Source: Halobacillus hunanensis (GTDB taxonomy: Bacteria; Bacillota; Bacilli; Bacillales; Halobacillaceae). From it: a DNA stretch of 64,000 bases. The notes under the pieces are model-generated. The model worked only from the letters and a program-made list of their open reading frames with translations. It searched no databases and was not told the origin of the DNA. Where the stretch lies: NCBI RefSeq assembly GCF_900166655.1, contig NZ_FVZB01000007.1, positions 930,001-994,000 on the forward strand, read 5' to 3'. Positions 41,138 through 48,581 of the stretch are shown piece after piece. A program made the position numbers and the translations under genes. How positions within the stretch are numbered: the first letter of the stretch is position 1; each line of letters opens with the position of its first letter.

Positions 41138-43807
41138 ATGGCCAACGATAGCCAATCAAGAAGTGCAAGACGCAAGCAAATAAAGTCGAATAAAAAGGGA
41201 ACGAAAAAACCGACTTTCAAACGCATCGTAATGATTCTCTTGACGATAGGGATCGTTCTTATGATAGCCGTAGGCGGCTTATTTACCTATTACATTGTAA
41301 CGGCGCCTGAATTAAATGAAGAGCAATTATCTGATCCTATTTCGTCAAAACTGTATGATAAAAATGGTGATTTTATAACGGACCTGGCCGGTGAGCAAAG
41401 AAGGACTAAAGTCAGCTATAACGACCTTCCGCCTACACTTATTGATGCGGTTTTAGCCACCGAGGATGTCCGATTCTTTGAACATATTGGAATAGATTTC
41501 AGGCGTATTGCCGCCGCTGTCATCGCGAATATTAAGGAAGGATTCGGGGCTGAAGGTGCCAGCACTATAACACAGCAAGTTGTTAAACGTTCCTTTTTAT
41601 CAAGTGATAAGACATTAAAACGTAAAGTACAGGAACAGTATTTAGCTGTTAAACTAGACCAGGAATACTCCAAAGAAAAGATTTTAGAAATGTACCTTAA
41701 TAAAATTTATTATGGACAAGGTGCCTATGGGGTAGCTGAAGCAGCGCAAACTTATTTTGGCAAAAACGAATTGAGTAAATTAACATTGCCTGAAATAGCT
41801 ATACTAGCGGGATTACCGCAACGGCCTTCTGCCTACAACCCATATAAAAATCCAGAACTTGCGAAACAACGAATGAGCGTTGTACTTAGTCTGATGGTCC
41901 AGCATGGGAAGATCAGTGAAGAAGAGGCTGAGAAGGCAAGACAAACGAATGTGGAAGATCTACTAGCTGAACAAACTGAAAGAGAGTCACCATATAAAGC
42001 ATTTATCGACCAGGTTCGAGAAGAAGTAGAAGCAAAAATGGATGGTGCCAACATCTACAAAGATGGCTTGAAAATCTACACAACATTAGATCCTGAAGCC
42101 CAGAAATATGTTGAGCAAATGCTCGGAAAAGAAAGCACAATTAATTGGCCAGATGAAAAAGTTGAAACTGGTATAGCGGTGACCGACACCCAAACAGGTG
42201 CTGTTCGAGCTATTGGTGGCGGCCGAAACTATAAAGAGGGTAACTTTAACTATGCTACAGATACCCAAAGACAGCCAGGATCAACCTTAAAGCCAATCAC
42301 AGCTTATGGTCCAGCTATTCAATATAATAAACTGTCAACTTACCATCAGATTAAAGACGAACCGATAGATATTAACGGGTACTCCCCTAATAACTATGAT
42401 GACAGGTTCCGTGGATGGGTAAGTACGCGTTATGCTCTCAGTCGTTCCTTGAATATTCCAGCTGTGAAAACATTGCATGAAACAGGTATTGATAAAGCAC
42501 AGAAATTTGCGGAAGGACTAGGCATTAACTTCAAAGATGATCAGATGTATTTAAGTGATGCGATCGGCGGAGGAAATGCAGAAGTTAGTCCCCTACAGCT
42601 AAGCGGTGCATATGCAGCGTTTGGAAATGAAGGAGTTTATAACGAACCGTATACAGTTAGAAAAGTAGAAGTTCCCGGCCAAGGAACGGTTGACTTAAAA
42701 CCTGAACCTAAATCGGCCATGAACAGCTACACGGCTTATATGATTACATCCATGTTACAAACAGTAATGTCAGAAGGCACAGGAACTGCAGCCAACGTCC
42801 CAGGACTTCCTGAGGCAGGTAAAACGGGTACAACCAATAGTGAAACCGACGATGGGACTGACATTGTTCCAGATTCCTGGTTCAGCGGTTACACGACAAA
42901 TTATTCGATATCGATATGGACCGGTTATCCAAAGGGATACCAGAATTTATCCGAAGCAACTCAAGATATCCCTAAACAGCTGTTTAAGTCGGTTATGAGC
43001 CATATCTCAGAAGGAACAGAAACAAGCGACTTCCAAAAACCTGGATCCGTTGAAAAGGTTGAAGTAGAAGAAGGGTCACGCCCTGCTAAACTACCTAGCC
43101 CATATACTCCGGAAAGTCGTATTGTAACGGAATTGTTCCACGTTGATAATACTCCGTCTCAAGTTTCTCAAGTCTTTCAGAAGCTTGAACCAGTTCAAGA
43201 TCTGTCAGCTTCCTATGATACGGAGGCACAGGCGATTAACCTTGAATGGGGCTATGAAGAACCTGAAGGAGTCTCATTTGAAGTAACGGTATCCATTGAT
43301 GGCGGAGAAGCAAGACAACTTACGAGAACGAAAGATAGTACGGTGGAGATCACAAATGCTCAACCTGGCTCCACCTATGAATTTACGGTAACAGCCATAA
43401 GTGATAATGAGAATGCAGAAGATAGTGATCCAGCTACTGCCAGTGTAGACATTCCTGCTGAGGATGGAGCCGAAGAAAATCCTGAAGAGGATAATCCCGA
43501 AGGTGAAAATCCTGAAGATGAGCAGAATAACGAAGGCAATGAAAACAATGGCAATCAGAACGGAAACAATGGTAACAACGAGAATAATGGAAATAATGGT
43601 AACGAAAATGGTAATGAAAACGGCAACGATCAAGGAAATGGAAATCAAAATGAAAATCCTGACGAAGGTAATACAGGTGATGGGGAAGGAAATAATGAAG
43701 AACAACCCCCACCAGAAGAAGGAGAACAGCCGCCCGAGGAGCCTCAGCCTCCTCAAGAGGGTGGTGAACAACCACAGCCGCCTGAGGGGCAAGGTGAAGC
43801 TGCATAA
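41138..43807 (+). CDS. ponA: Class A penicillin-binding protein 1 (PBP1A/1B)
   Basis: An 889-residue bifunctional peptidoglycan synthase. After a basic cytoplasmic start, one membrane helix lies at about residues 30-52. The glycosyltransferase domain has its catalytic Glu in ATEDVRFFEHIGIDF near residue 108. The transpeptidase domain has SxxK as STLKP near residue 382, SRSLN near residue 435 and KTGTT near residue 561. A fibronectin type III domain follows (about 685-770), then a 115-residue tail first of Glu/Asn/Gly and then of Pro/Glu/Gln repeats. The ATG at 41138 after GGAGGAAGAGCAAC is chosen. GpsB, its regulator in B. subtilis, is encoded at 37177. Confidence 0.96.
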   Translation: MANDSQSRSARRKQIKSNKKGTKKPTFKRIVMILLTIGIVLMIAVGGLFTYYIVTAPELNEEQLSDPISSKLYDKNGDFITDLAGEQRRTKVSYNDLPPTLIDAVLATEDVRFFEHIGIDFRRIAAAVIANIKEGFGAEGASTITQQVVKRSFLSSDKTLKRKVQEQYLAVKLDQEYSKEKILEMYLNKIYYGQGAYGVAEAAQTYFGKNELSKLTLPEIAILAGLPQRPSAYNPYKNPELAKQRMSVVLSLMVQHGKISEEEAEKARQTNVEDLLAEQTERESPYKAFIDQVREEVEAKMDGANIYKDGLKIYTTLDPEAQKYVEQMLGKESTINWPDEKVETGIAVTDTQTGAVRAIGGGRNYKEGNFNYATDTQRQPGSTLKPITAYGPAIQYNKLSTYHQIKDEPIDINGYSPNNYDDRFRGWVSTRYALSRSLNIPAVKTLHETGIDKAQKFAEGLGINFKDDQMYLSDAIGGGNAEVSPLQLSGAYAAFGNEGVYNEPYTVRKVEVPGQGTVDLKPEPKSAMNSYTAYMITSMLQTVMSEGTGTAANVPGLPEAGKTGTTNSETDDGTDIVPDSWFSGYTTNYSISIWTGYPKGYQNLSEATQDIPKQLFKSVMSHISEGTETSDFQKPGSVEKVEVEEGSRPAKLPSPYTPESRIVTELFHVDNTPSQVSQVFQKLEPVQDLSASYDTEAQAINLEWGYEEPEGVSFEVTVSIDGGEARQLTRTKDSTVEITNAQPGSTYEFTVTAISDNENAEDSDPATASVDIPAEDGAEENPEEDNPEGENPEDEQNNEGNENNGNQNGNNGNNENNGNNGNENGNENGNDQGNGNQNENPDEGNTGDGEGNNEEQPPPEEGEQPPEEPQPPQEGGEQPQPPEGQGEAA

Positions 43808-43813
43808 GCATAA

Positions 43814-43844
43814 AAATCCCACTATCAACTTGATAGTGGGATTT
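43814..43844. terminator. Bidirectional terminator between ponA and nth
   Basis: A perfect 14-base-pair stem AAATCCCACTATCA/TGATAGTGGGATTT with a 3-base loop and A/T tracts on both sides. Confidence 0.88.
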
Positions 43845-44508
43845 AATTATTATAAAGTTTTTCCTTTTTCCGCATCCGCTTCTGCCCTTCCCTGCAAAGA
43901 TGCAGCAATGGACATTCCTCACATTGAGGACGCTGAGCCTTACAGTGGTAACGTCCAAAGAAAATCATTCGATGATGGGTATCACTCCATTCCTCTTTCG
44001 GAACTTTACGCATCAACGTCTTTTCTACCTCTAATACAGAATCTTTATACCTGCAAATGCCCAGGCGCTTTGAGACCCGTTCAACATGCGTGTCCACCGC
44101 AATAGCCGGTTCCTGAAACGCCACTGAGGCTACAACATTCGCTGTTTTTCTTCCCACACCCGCTAAGCTTTCAAGCTCTTTCTTCGTCGATGGCACTCTG
44201 CCATCAAACTTTTCAATGATGGTATGGGAGAGCTTTTGAATATTTTTAGCTTTATTTCTATACAATCCAATAGATTTAATGTCATGCTGTAACTCCTCTA
44301 GAGGAACAGCGAGATAATCTTCGGGATTTTTATACTTTTGAAATAATTGCGGAGTAACTTTATTAACTAAAGCATCTGTAGCCTGGGCTGACAATACAAC
44401 TGCCACGAGAAGTTCAAAAGCATTGCTGTGAGTCAGCTCACATTCAGCATCAGGAAACATTTCTTCAAATGCATCTAAACATTCTCTTATTTGACTTTTA
44501 TTAAGCAT
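43843..44508 (-). CDS. nth: Endonuclease III
   Basis: A 221-residue glycosylase/AP-lyase for oxidised pyrimidines. The helix-hairpin-helix ESLAGVGRKTANVV near residue 112 carries the catalytic Lys, and the catalytic Asp is in AVDTHVERVSKRLG near residue 138. The 4Fe-4S loop C-x6-C-x2-C-x5-C is complete near residues 187-203 (CKAQRPQCEECPLLHLC). ATAGGAGAAACGTT precedes the ATG. It lies directly downstream of dnaD. The gene ypoC that separates nth and ponA in B. subtilis is not present here. Confidence 0.97.
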   Translation of the reverse strand: MLNKSQIRECLDAFEEMFPDAECELTHSNAFELLVAVVLSAQATDALVNKVTPQLFQKYKNPEDYLAVPLEELQHDIKSIGLYRNKAKNIQKLSHTIIEKFDGRVPSTKKELESLAGVGRKTANVVASVAFQEPAIAVDTHVERVSKRLGICRYKDSVLEVEKTLMRKVPKEEWSDTHHRMIFFGRYHCKAQRPQCEECPLLHLCREGQKRMRKKEKLYNN

Positions 44509-44518
44509 AACGTTTCTC

Positions 44519-45214
44519 CTATGAATCCTCCTCTAACCAATTATAGTATAACGATACATCTCTTTTCGGCTTTGTTTTGGCAGAGGAAGCATTTTTTACT
44601 TGGCCTTGTCTGAATTGCTTACCATGCTGACGAGCCTGGTCAACAGTTTGGATTCCTTTTCGCTTCCACTCTCTTAGAATCCGGTCGATATATTTAAAGT
44701 TAAGTTTCCCCATCAACACAGCTTCTCTTAATGCTGCTTTTATAAGAGCTGGCGCTTGTTCTTCCTGATCCAGCCAGATATTAATATTCTCTATTTCAAA
44801 AGGTGATAATGGCCGACCGAACTCTTGCTCGAATAAAGGAAATAAATTTTCTGTCTGCTTTTTGTCATCAGAATAGGAATTTGTACGTTCCACAAATAAT
44901 TTTTCCCATAGCGGCTCTAAAGAATATGATTCATTTATGACTAGTTGTTCACTATGTTTCTGCTCGATCGTAACGAATTGTTTTTGCATTAATTTTCTTA
45001 ATACCTTTGAACAGTCCTGGCTTGAAAAAGAAAGATATTCAGCTAATTGTTCAGGAGTTGGAAAAGGATTCCCCTCCAGGTAAAAACGATGAATTTGCAG
45101 CAAAACAACTAGCTCATGCTCATCCATTCCTAATCGCCGATATTGCAGTAACAACTGTTTAGGGATCATCATTTGGTGATTTATGATGTCCTCGAACCTT
45201 TGATATTTCGCCAA
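44519..45214 (-). CDS. dnaD: DNA replication initiation protein DnaD
   Basis: A 231-residue primosome protein that acts with DnaB and DnaI to load the helicase. The N-terminal winged-helix region includes MDEHELVVLLQIHRFYLEG and FPTPEQLAEYLSFS; the C-terminal DnaD domain has FEQEFGRPLSPFEIENINIWLDQ near residue 130 and the LNFKYIDRILREWKRKGI motif near residue 172. The start is taken as TTG 45214, six bases after GAGGTG; a GTG three codons earlier lacks a site. It is located between asnS and nth, as in B. subtilis. Confidence 0.93.
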   Translation of the reverse strand: MAKYQRFEDIINHQMMIPKQLLLQYRRLGMDEHELVVLLQIHRFYLEGNPFPTPEQLAEYLSFSSQDCSKVLRKLMQKQFVTIEQKHSEQLVINESYSLEPLWEKLFVERTNSYSDDKKQTENLFPLFEQEFGRPLSPFEIENINIWLDQEEQAPALIKAALREAVLMGKLNFKYIDRILREWKRKGIQTVDQARQHGKQFRQGQVKNASSAKTKPKRDVSLYYNWLEEDS

Positions 45215-45245
45215 GGTGTTCACCTCATTCTGTGGTGGTTATAGA

Positions 45246-45284
45246 AGGAAAAGCACCGATAGCTATAACATAACATATCGGTGC
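45246..45284 (-). terminator. Intrinsic terminator after asnS
   Basis: A 9-base-pair stem GCACCGATA/TATCGGTGC with a 14-base loop, followed on the minus strand by TTTTCC. It separates asnS from dnaD. Confidence 0.7.
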
Positions 45285-45294
45285 CTCTACTCTA

Positions 45295-46587
45295 TTAAGG
45301 ATATAGTCGATTCAACAAACGAGGAAATGGAATTGTTTCCCTCACATGTTCCACACCCGATATCCAGGCAACTGTTCTCTCTAACCCTAAACCGAAGCCT
45401 GAGTGGGGTACACTCCCATATTCACGAAGTTGTAAATACCATTTGTAAGCATCTCCTGTTAGTTCATGCTCTTCATAACGCTTACGCATGAGCTCAAGAT
45501 CATCAATTCGCTGGGAACCGCCAATTATTTCTCCATATCCTTCCGGTGCAATTAGGTCAGCACATAAAACAACTTCAGGCCGATCCGGATCAGGTTTCAT
45601 GTAAAATGCCTTAATTTCGGCAGGATAGTTCGTAATAAATACTGGCTTTTCATAACTTTCAGCAATTGCTGTTTCATGTGGGGCCCCGAAATCTTCTCCC
45701 CATTCGATATCCTCAAAACCCTTCTCCTTTAAGAGATCAATTGCTTCATCATAACTAATTCTAGGAAATGGTGCTTTAATCTTTTCAAGAACACTTGTAT
45801 CACGGCCAAGTGTTTCCAATTCTAAAGCACAATTTTCAAGAACTGCTTCCACCACATGAGTGACATACTGTTCTTGGACTTCTAGACTATCATCATGATC
45901 CATAAAAGCCATTTCCGGCTCAATCATCCAGAACTCGATAAGGTGACGACGAGTTTTTGATTTTTCCGCTCTAAATGTTGGTCCAAAACTAAATACTTTA
46001 CCAAAGGCCATAGCTGCTGCTTCCATATACAGCTGACCACTTTGGGACAAGTATGCATCTTCGTCGAAGTATTTAGTATGGAATAATTCTGTAGTCCCTT
46101 CTGCGGAAGAACCAGTTAGTATCGGGGGGTCAATTTTGACATAATTATTCGTATTGAAAAACTCATAAGTTGCTCGAATAATTTCGTTTCTAACTTTCAT
46201 CACCGCATGCTGTTTCTTAGATCGCAACCACAAATGCCTGTGATCCATTAAAAACTCTGTCCCATGTTCCTTAGGTGTAATTGGATAGTCTACGGCTTCA
46301 TGAATCAATTCGAAGTGGTTCACTTGTATCTCATATCCAAAAGAAGAGCGGGAATCTTCCACAATTACTCCTGTGACATAAAGAGAAGACTCCTGAGTTA
46401 GAGCTTTCGCCTCTTGAAACTTTTCTTCTCCAATATCATTTTTAACTACGATTCCTTGCATAAACCCTGTACCATCACGCAGTTGCAAAAAAGCTATTTT
46501 CCCGCTTGATCTTTTATTATGGAGCCATGCCCCGATGGTTACTTCTTCGCCCACATGCTTTGAAACTTCTGCAATTGTTGTTTTCAT
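45295..46587 (-). CDS. asnS: Asparaginyl-tRNA synthetase
   Basis: A 430-residue class II synthetase. The N-terminal OB-fold anticodon-binding domain covers about residues 1-110 ([26 protein letters not shown]). The catalytic domain shows motif 2 [21 protein letters not shown] near residue 215 and motif 3 [15 protein letters not shown] near residue 400. The ATG at 46587 with GGAGGGAATCTC is chosen over an upstream in-frame one that overlaps aspB. No T-box leader is visible. It follows aspB at 19 bases. Confidence 0.96.
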   Translation of the reverse strand: MKTTIAEVSKHVGEEVTIGAWLHNKRSSGKIAFLQLRDGTGFMQGIVVKNDIGEEKFQEAKALTQESSLYVTGVIVEDSRSSFGYEIQVNHFELIHEAVDYPITPKEHGTEFLMDHRHLWLRSKKQHAVMKVRNEIIRATYEFFNTNNYVKIDPPILTGSSAEGTTELFHTKYFDEDAYLSQSGQLYMEAAAMAFGKVFSFGPTFRAEKSKTRRHLIEFWMIEPEMAFMDHDDSLEVQEQYVTHVVEAVLENCALELETLGRDTSVLEKIKAPFPRISYDEAIDLLKEKGFEDIEWGEDFGAPHETAIAESYEKPVFITNYPAEIKAFYMKPDPDRPEVVLCADLIAPEGYGEIIGGSQRIDDLELMRKRYEEHELTGDAYKWYLQLREYGSVPHSGFGLGLERTVAWISGVEHVRETIPFPRLLNRLYP

Positions 46588-46606
46588 GAGATTCCCTCCA
46601 AACTTG

Positions 46607-47797
46607 TTAACTATCTGATTGATTTTTTTCGACAAAACGCTTCAAACGTTTGGCAGCTTCCTCTAATTGGTCGATCGAAGTGGCATAAGAAAGTCTTACA
46701 TTCTCTGGTGATCCAAAACCAGATCCAGGTACGAGAGCCACCTTTTCTTCCTCAAGTAACGCGGTTACCCATTCATCTACCGAATTAAAACCGCATTTTT
46801 TTGCAGTTTCTATTACGTTAGGGAACAAATAGAAAGCGCCTTTTGGCTTCTCGCATGATACACCTGGTATTTCCAACAGCCAGGTATGTAAAGCATCCAA
46901 TCTTTCATGGAAAGCCTGACGCATTTTTTTCACCTCTTCGTTGGAGCCCTTGTAAGCTGCTAAGGCTGCATATTGGGATATTGAAGTAGGATTAGATGTC
47001 GAATGTGAAGCCATATTTGTCATAGCCTTAATGATCTTAGCCTGTCCCAAAGCATAACCGATTCTCCAGCCCGTCATAGAATGGGACTTAGAAACACCGT
47101 TTATAATGATTGTTTGTTTAAATAATTCATCTGATAACTGAGCCATAGACACATGTTGATCGTCAGAATAAATCAGTTTTTCGTAAATTTCATCGGAAAC
47201 AATTAAAATATCATGCTTCACACACACTTCACCAATCGCTCGAAGTTCTTCCTCTGTATAGATCATTCCAGTCGGATTACTAGGAGAATTGATAATAACA
47301 GCTTTTGTTTGTTTAGTAATCGATTCCTCAAGCTGTTGAGGTGTCATTTTGAACTGATTTTCTTCTTTTGCTTTAACGATAACAGGGGTGCCTTCTGCCA
47401 ATTTGATCTGTTCAGGATAACTTACCCAATAAGGGGCAGGGACAATGACCTCATCTCCTTTATTCAACAATACTTGAAACAAGGTAAATAAGGCATGTTT
47501 TGCACCTGTGGTCACAATGACTTCATCGGTGGAATAGTTCAGATTGTGATCTTCTTTCATCTTTGACAAAATGGCCTCTTTTAAATCGGGGATTCCTCCT
47601 GAAGGTGTGTATTTCGTTAAACCTTCTTTCATAGCGTCTGCCGCTGCAGCAATAATATGATGAGGAGTATTAAAATCCGGCTCCCCTGCTCCGAGACCTA
47701 TCACATCATGTCCTTCTGATTTTAGTTCTTTTGCTTTAGCAGTTATCGCCAATGTAGATGATGGTGTTAGTGTTTGTACGCGCTTAGCTAATTCCAT
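46607..47797 (-). CDS. aspB: Aspartate aminotransferase
   Basis: A 396-residue PLP-dependent class I aminotransferase converting oxaloacetate and glutamate to aspartate. [10 protein letters not shown] near residue 36, NSPSNPTG near residue 170 and the PLP-binding Lys in [15 protein letters not shown] near residue 233 are visible. The start ATG 47797 is chosen because GAAGGG lies 9 bases before it, whereas the ATG at 47806 directly abuts that site. Genes asnS and panD downstream and upstream also use aspartate or its products. Confidence 0.93.
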   Translation of the reverse strand: MELAKRVQTLTPSSTLAITAKAKELKSEGHDVIGLGAGEPDFNTPHHIIAAAADAMKEGLTKYTPSGGIPDLKEAILSKMKEDHNLNYSTDEVIVTTGAKHALFTLFQVLLNKGDEVIVPAPYWVSYPEQIKLAEGTPVIVKAKEENQFKMTPQQLEESITKQTKAVIINSPSNPTGMIYTEEELRAIGEVCVKHDILIVSDEIYEKLIYSDDQHVSMAQLSDELFKQTIIINGVSKSHSMTGWRIGYALGQAKIIKAMTNMASHSTSNPTSISQYAALAAYKGSNEEVKKMRQAFHERLDALHTWLLEIPGVSCEKPKGAFYLFPNVIETAKKCGFNSVDEWVTALLEEEKVALVPGSGFGSPENVRLSYATSIDQLEEAAKRLKRFVEKNQSDS

Positions 47798-47814
47798 GAA
47801 ACTCATCCCTTCGT

Positions 47815-48342
47815 TTAAGTTTGAGGCTGGCGAAATGCAAACCTTTGGATCGGCTTGCCGTTCTCAGCCTTTACATACTCTAAAACATATCTTTGATTTT
47901 CATCGATATAAGTAAGTTCCCATGCTGGGCTATTCTCTTCATAGGCAAGTTGTATATCTAAAAATGAACAACTGGAACAGTTAGCCTGCAGCTCTTTTTT
48001 TAATTGATCAGAGGAGACCATGGTGCTGGTATTGATTGTTGTAAGCACTTTCGCATTATTAAGGTTAATAAAGGCAGCCAATTCCTCATCACTTTCAGTT
48101 TTGCCGCGAACGATATGGATTGGCCGTTCGCCATTGTAACTCGTTACGTCTGAAACACTAGCAATATTCGTCTTGGATAAAGCCAGACTTTTAGCTTCAC
48201 TATATCCTTCAGTGTGATTGCTTTGGATTTGTACATACATCCACGTTAGTAAACATCCCGAAAGTAAAATCAATAAACCGACGATTAAAAGAACCCACTT
48301 CAGCCAGCTAGGTGCGGTATATCGTGAAGACTGCTGTTTCAT
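47815..48342 (-). CDS. ypmB: YpmB (DUF5590, membrane-anchored)
   Basis: A 175-residue protein with one N-terminal membrane helix (WVLLIVGLLILLSGCLLTWMYV) and an extracytoplasmic part resembling two PepSY-like repeats, ending in WELTYIDENQRYVLEYVKAENGKPI. Function is unknown, though it is conserved between dinG and aspB in bacilli. The start is uncertain: three in-frame ATGs lie within 15 bases; the last (48342) is used, the first is 48354. It overlaps the end of ypmA by 35 bases, so translation is probably coupled. Confidence 0.88.
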   Translation of the reverse strand: MKQQSSRYTAPSWLKWVLLIVGLLILLSGCLLTWMYVQIQSNHTEGYSEAKSLALSKTNIASVSDVTSYNGERPIHIVRGKTESDEELAAFINLNNAKVLTTINTSTMVSSDQLKKELQANCSSCSFLDIQLAYEENSPAWELTYIDENQRYVLEYVKAENGKPIQRFAFRQPQT

Positions 48343-48478
48343 TATCATCTTCATCTAGAGCCAGTCCAAACATTAAATTTTGTTCTTTCAGTGTACGGTT
48401 AAGTGTATCAACAACCTTATACAGATCGTCTGATTTCTGAATCCTTACAGTTGAAAGGGTTTCGATCTTGTTTTCCAT
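48308..48478 (-). CDS. ypmA: YpmA (small conserved protein)
   Basis: A 56-residue protein nearly identical in pattern to B. subtilis YpmA: ENKIETLSTVRIQKSDDLYKVVD and MFGLALDEDDNETAVFTIYRT. Function is unknown. The ATG at 48478, with GGGGGATGTAAAT upstream, gives the family length; an in-frame ATG nine codons earlier is less likely. It lies between dinG and ypmB on the same strand. Confidence 0.9.
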   Translation of the reverse strand: MENKIETLSTVRIQKSDDLYKVVDTLNRTLKEQNLMFGLALDEDDNETAVFTIYRT

Positions 48479-48581
48479 ATTTACATCCCCCATCGTCTTT
48501 TCCAAGGTTCTTCATCGGTACATACGTAAAATATTATAACAGGAATTATACTGAAATTAGATAGAGATTCGTTATTTTCCT

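Noticed and set aside
43274-43828. A 184-codon minus-strand frame and a 213-codon plus-strand frame around the ponA tail and nth
   Set aside because: Both lie opposite or in another frame of well-supported genes and arise from the low-complexity repeats of the ponA tail or from nth; neither has a ribosome site.
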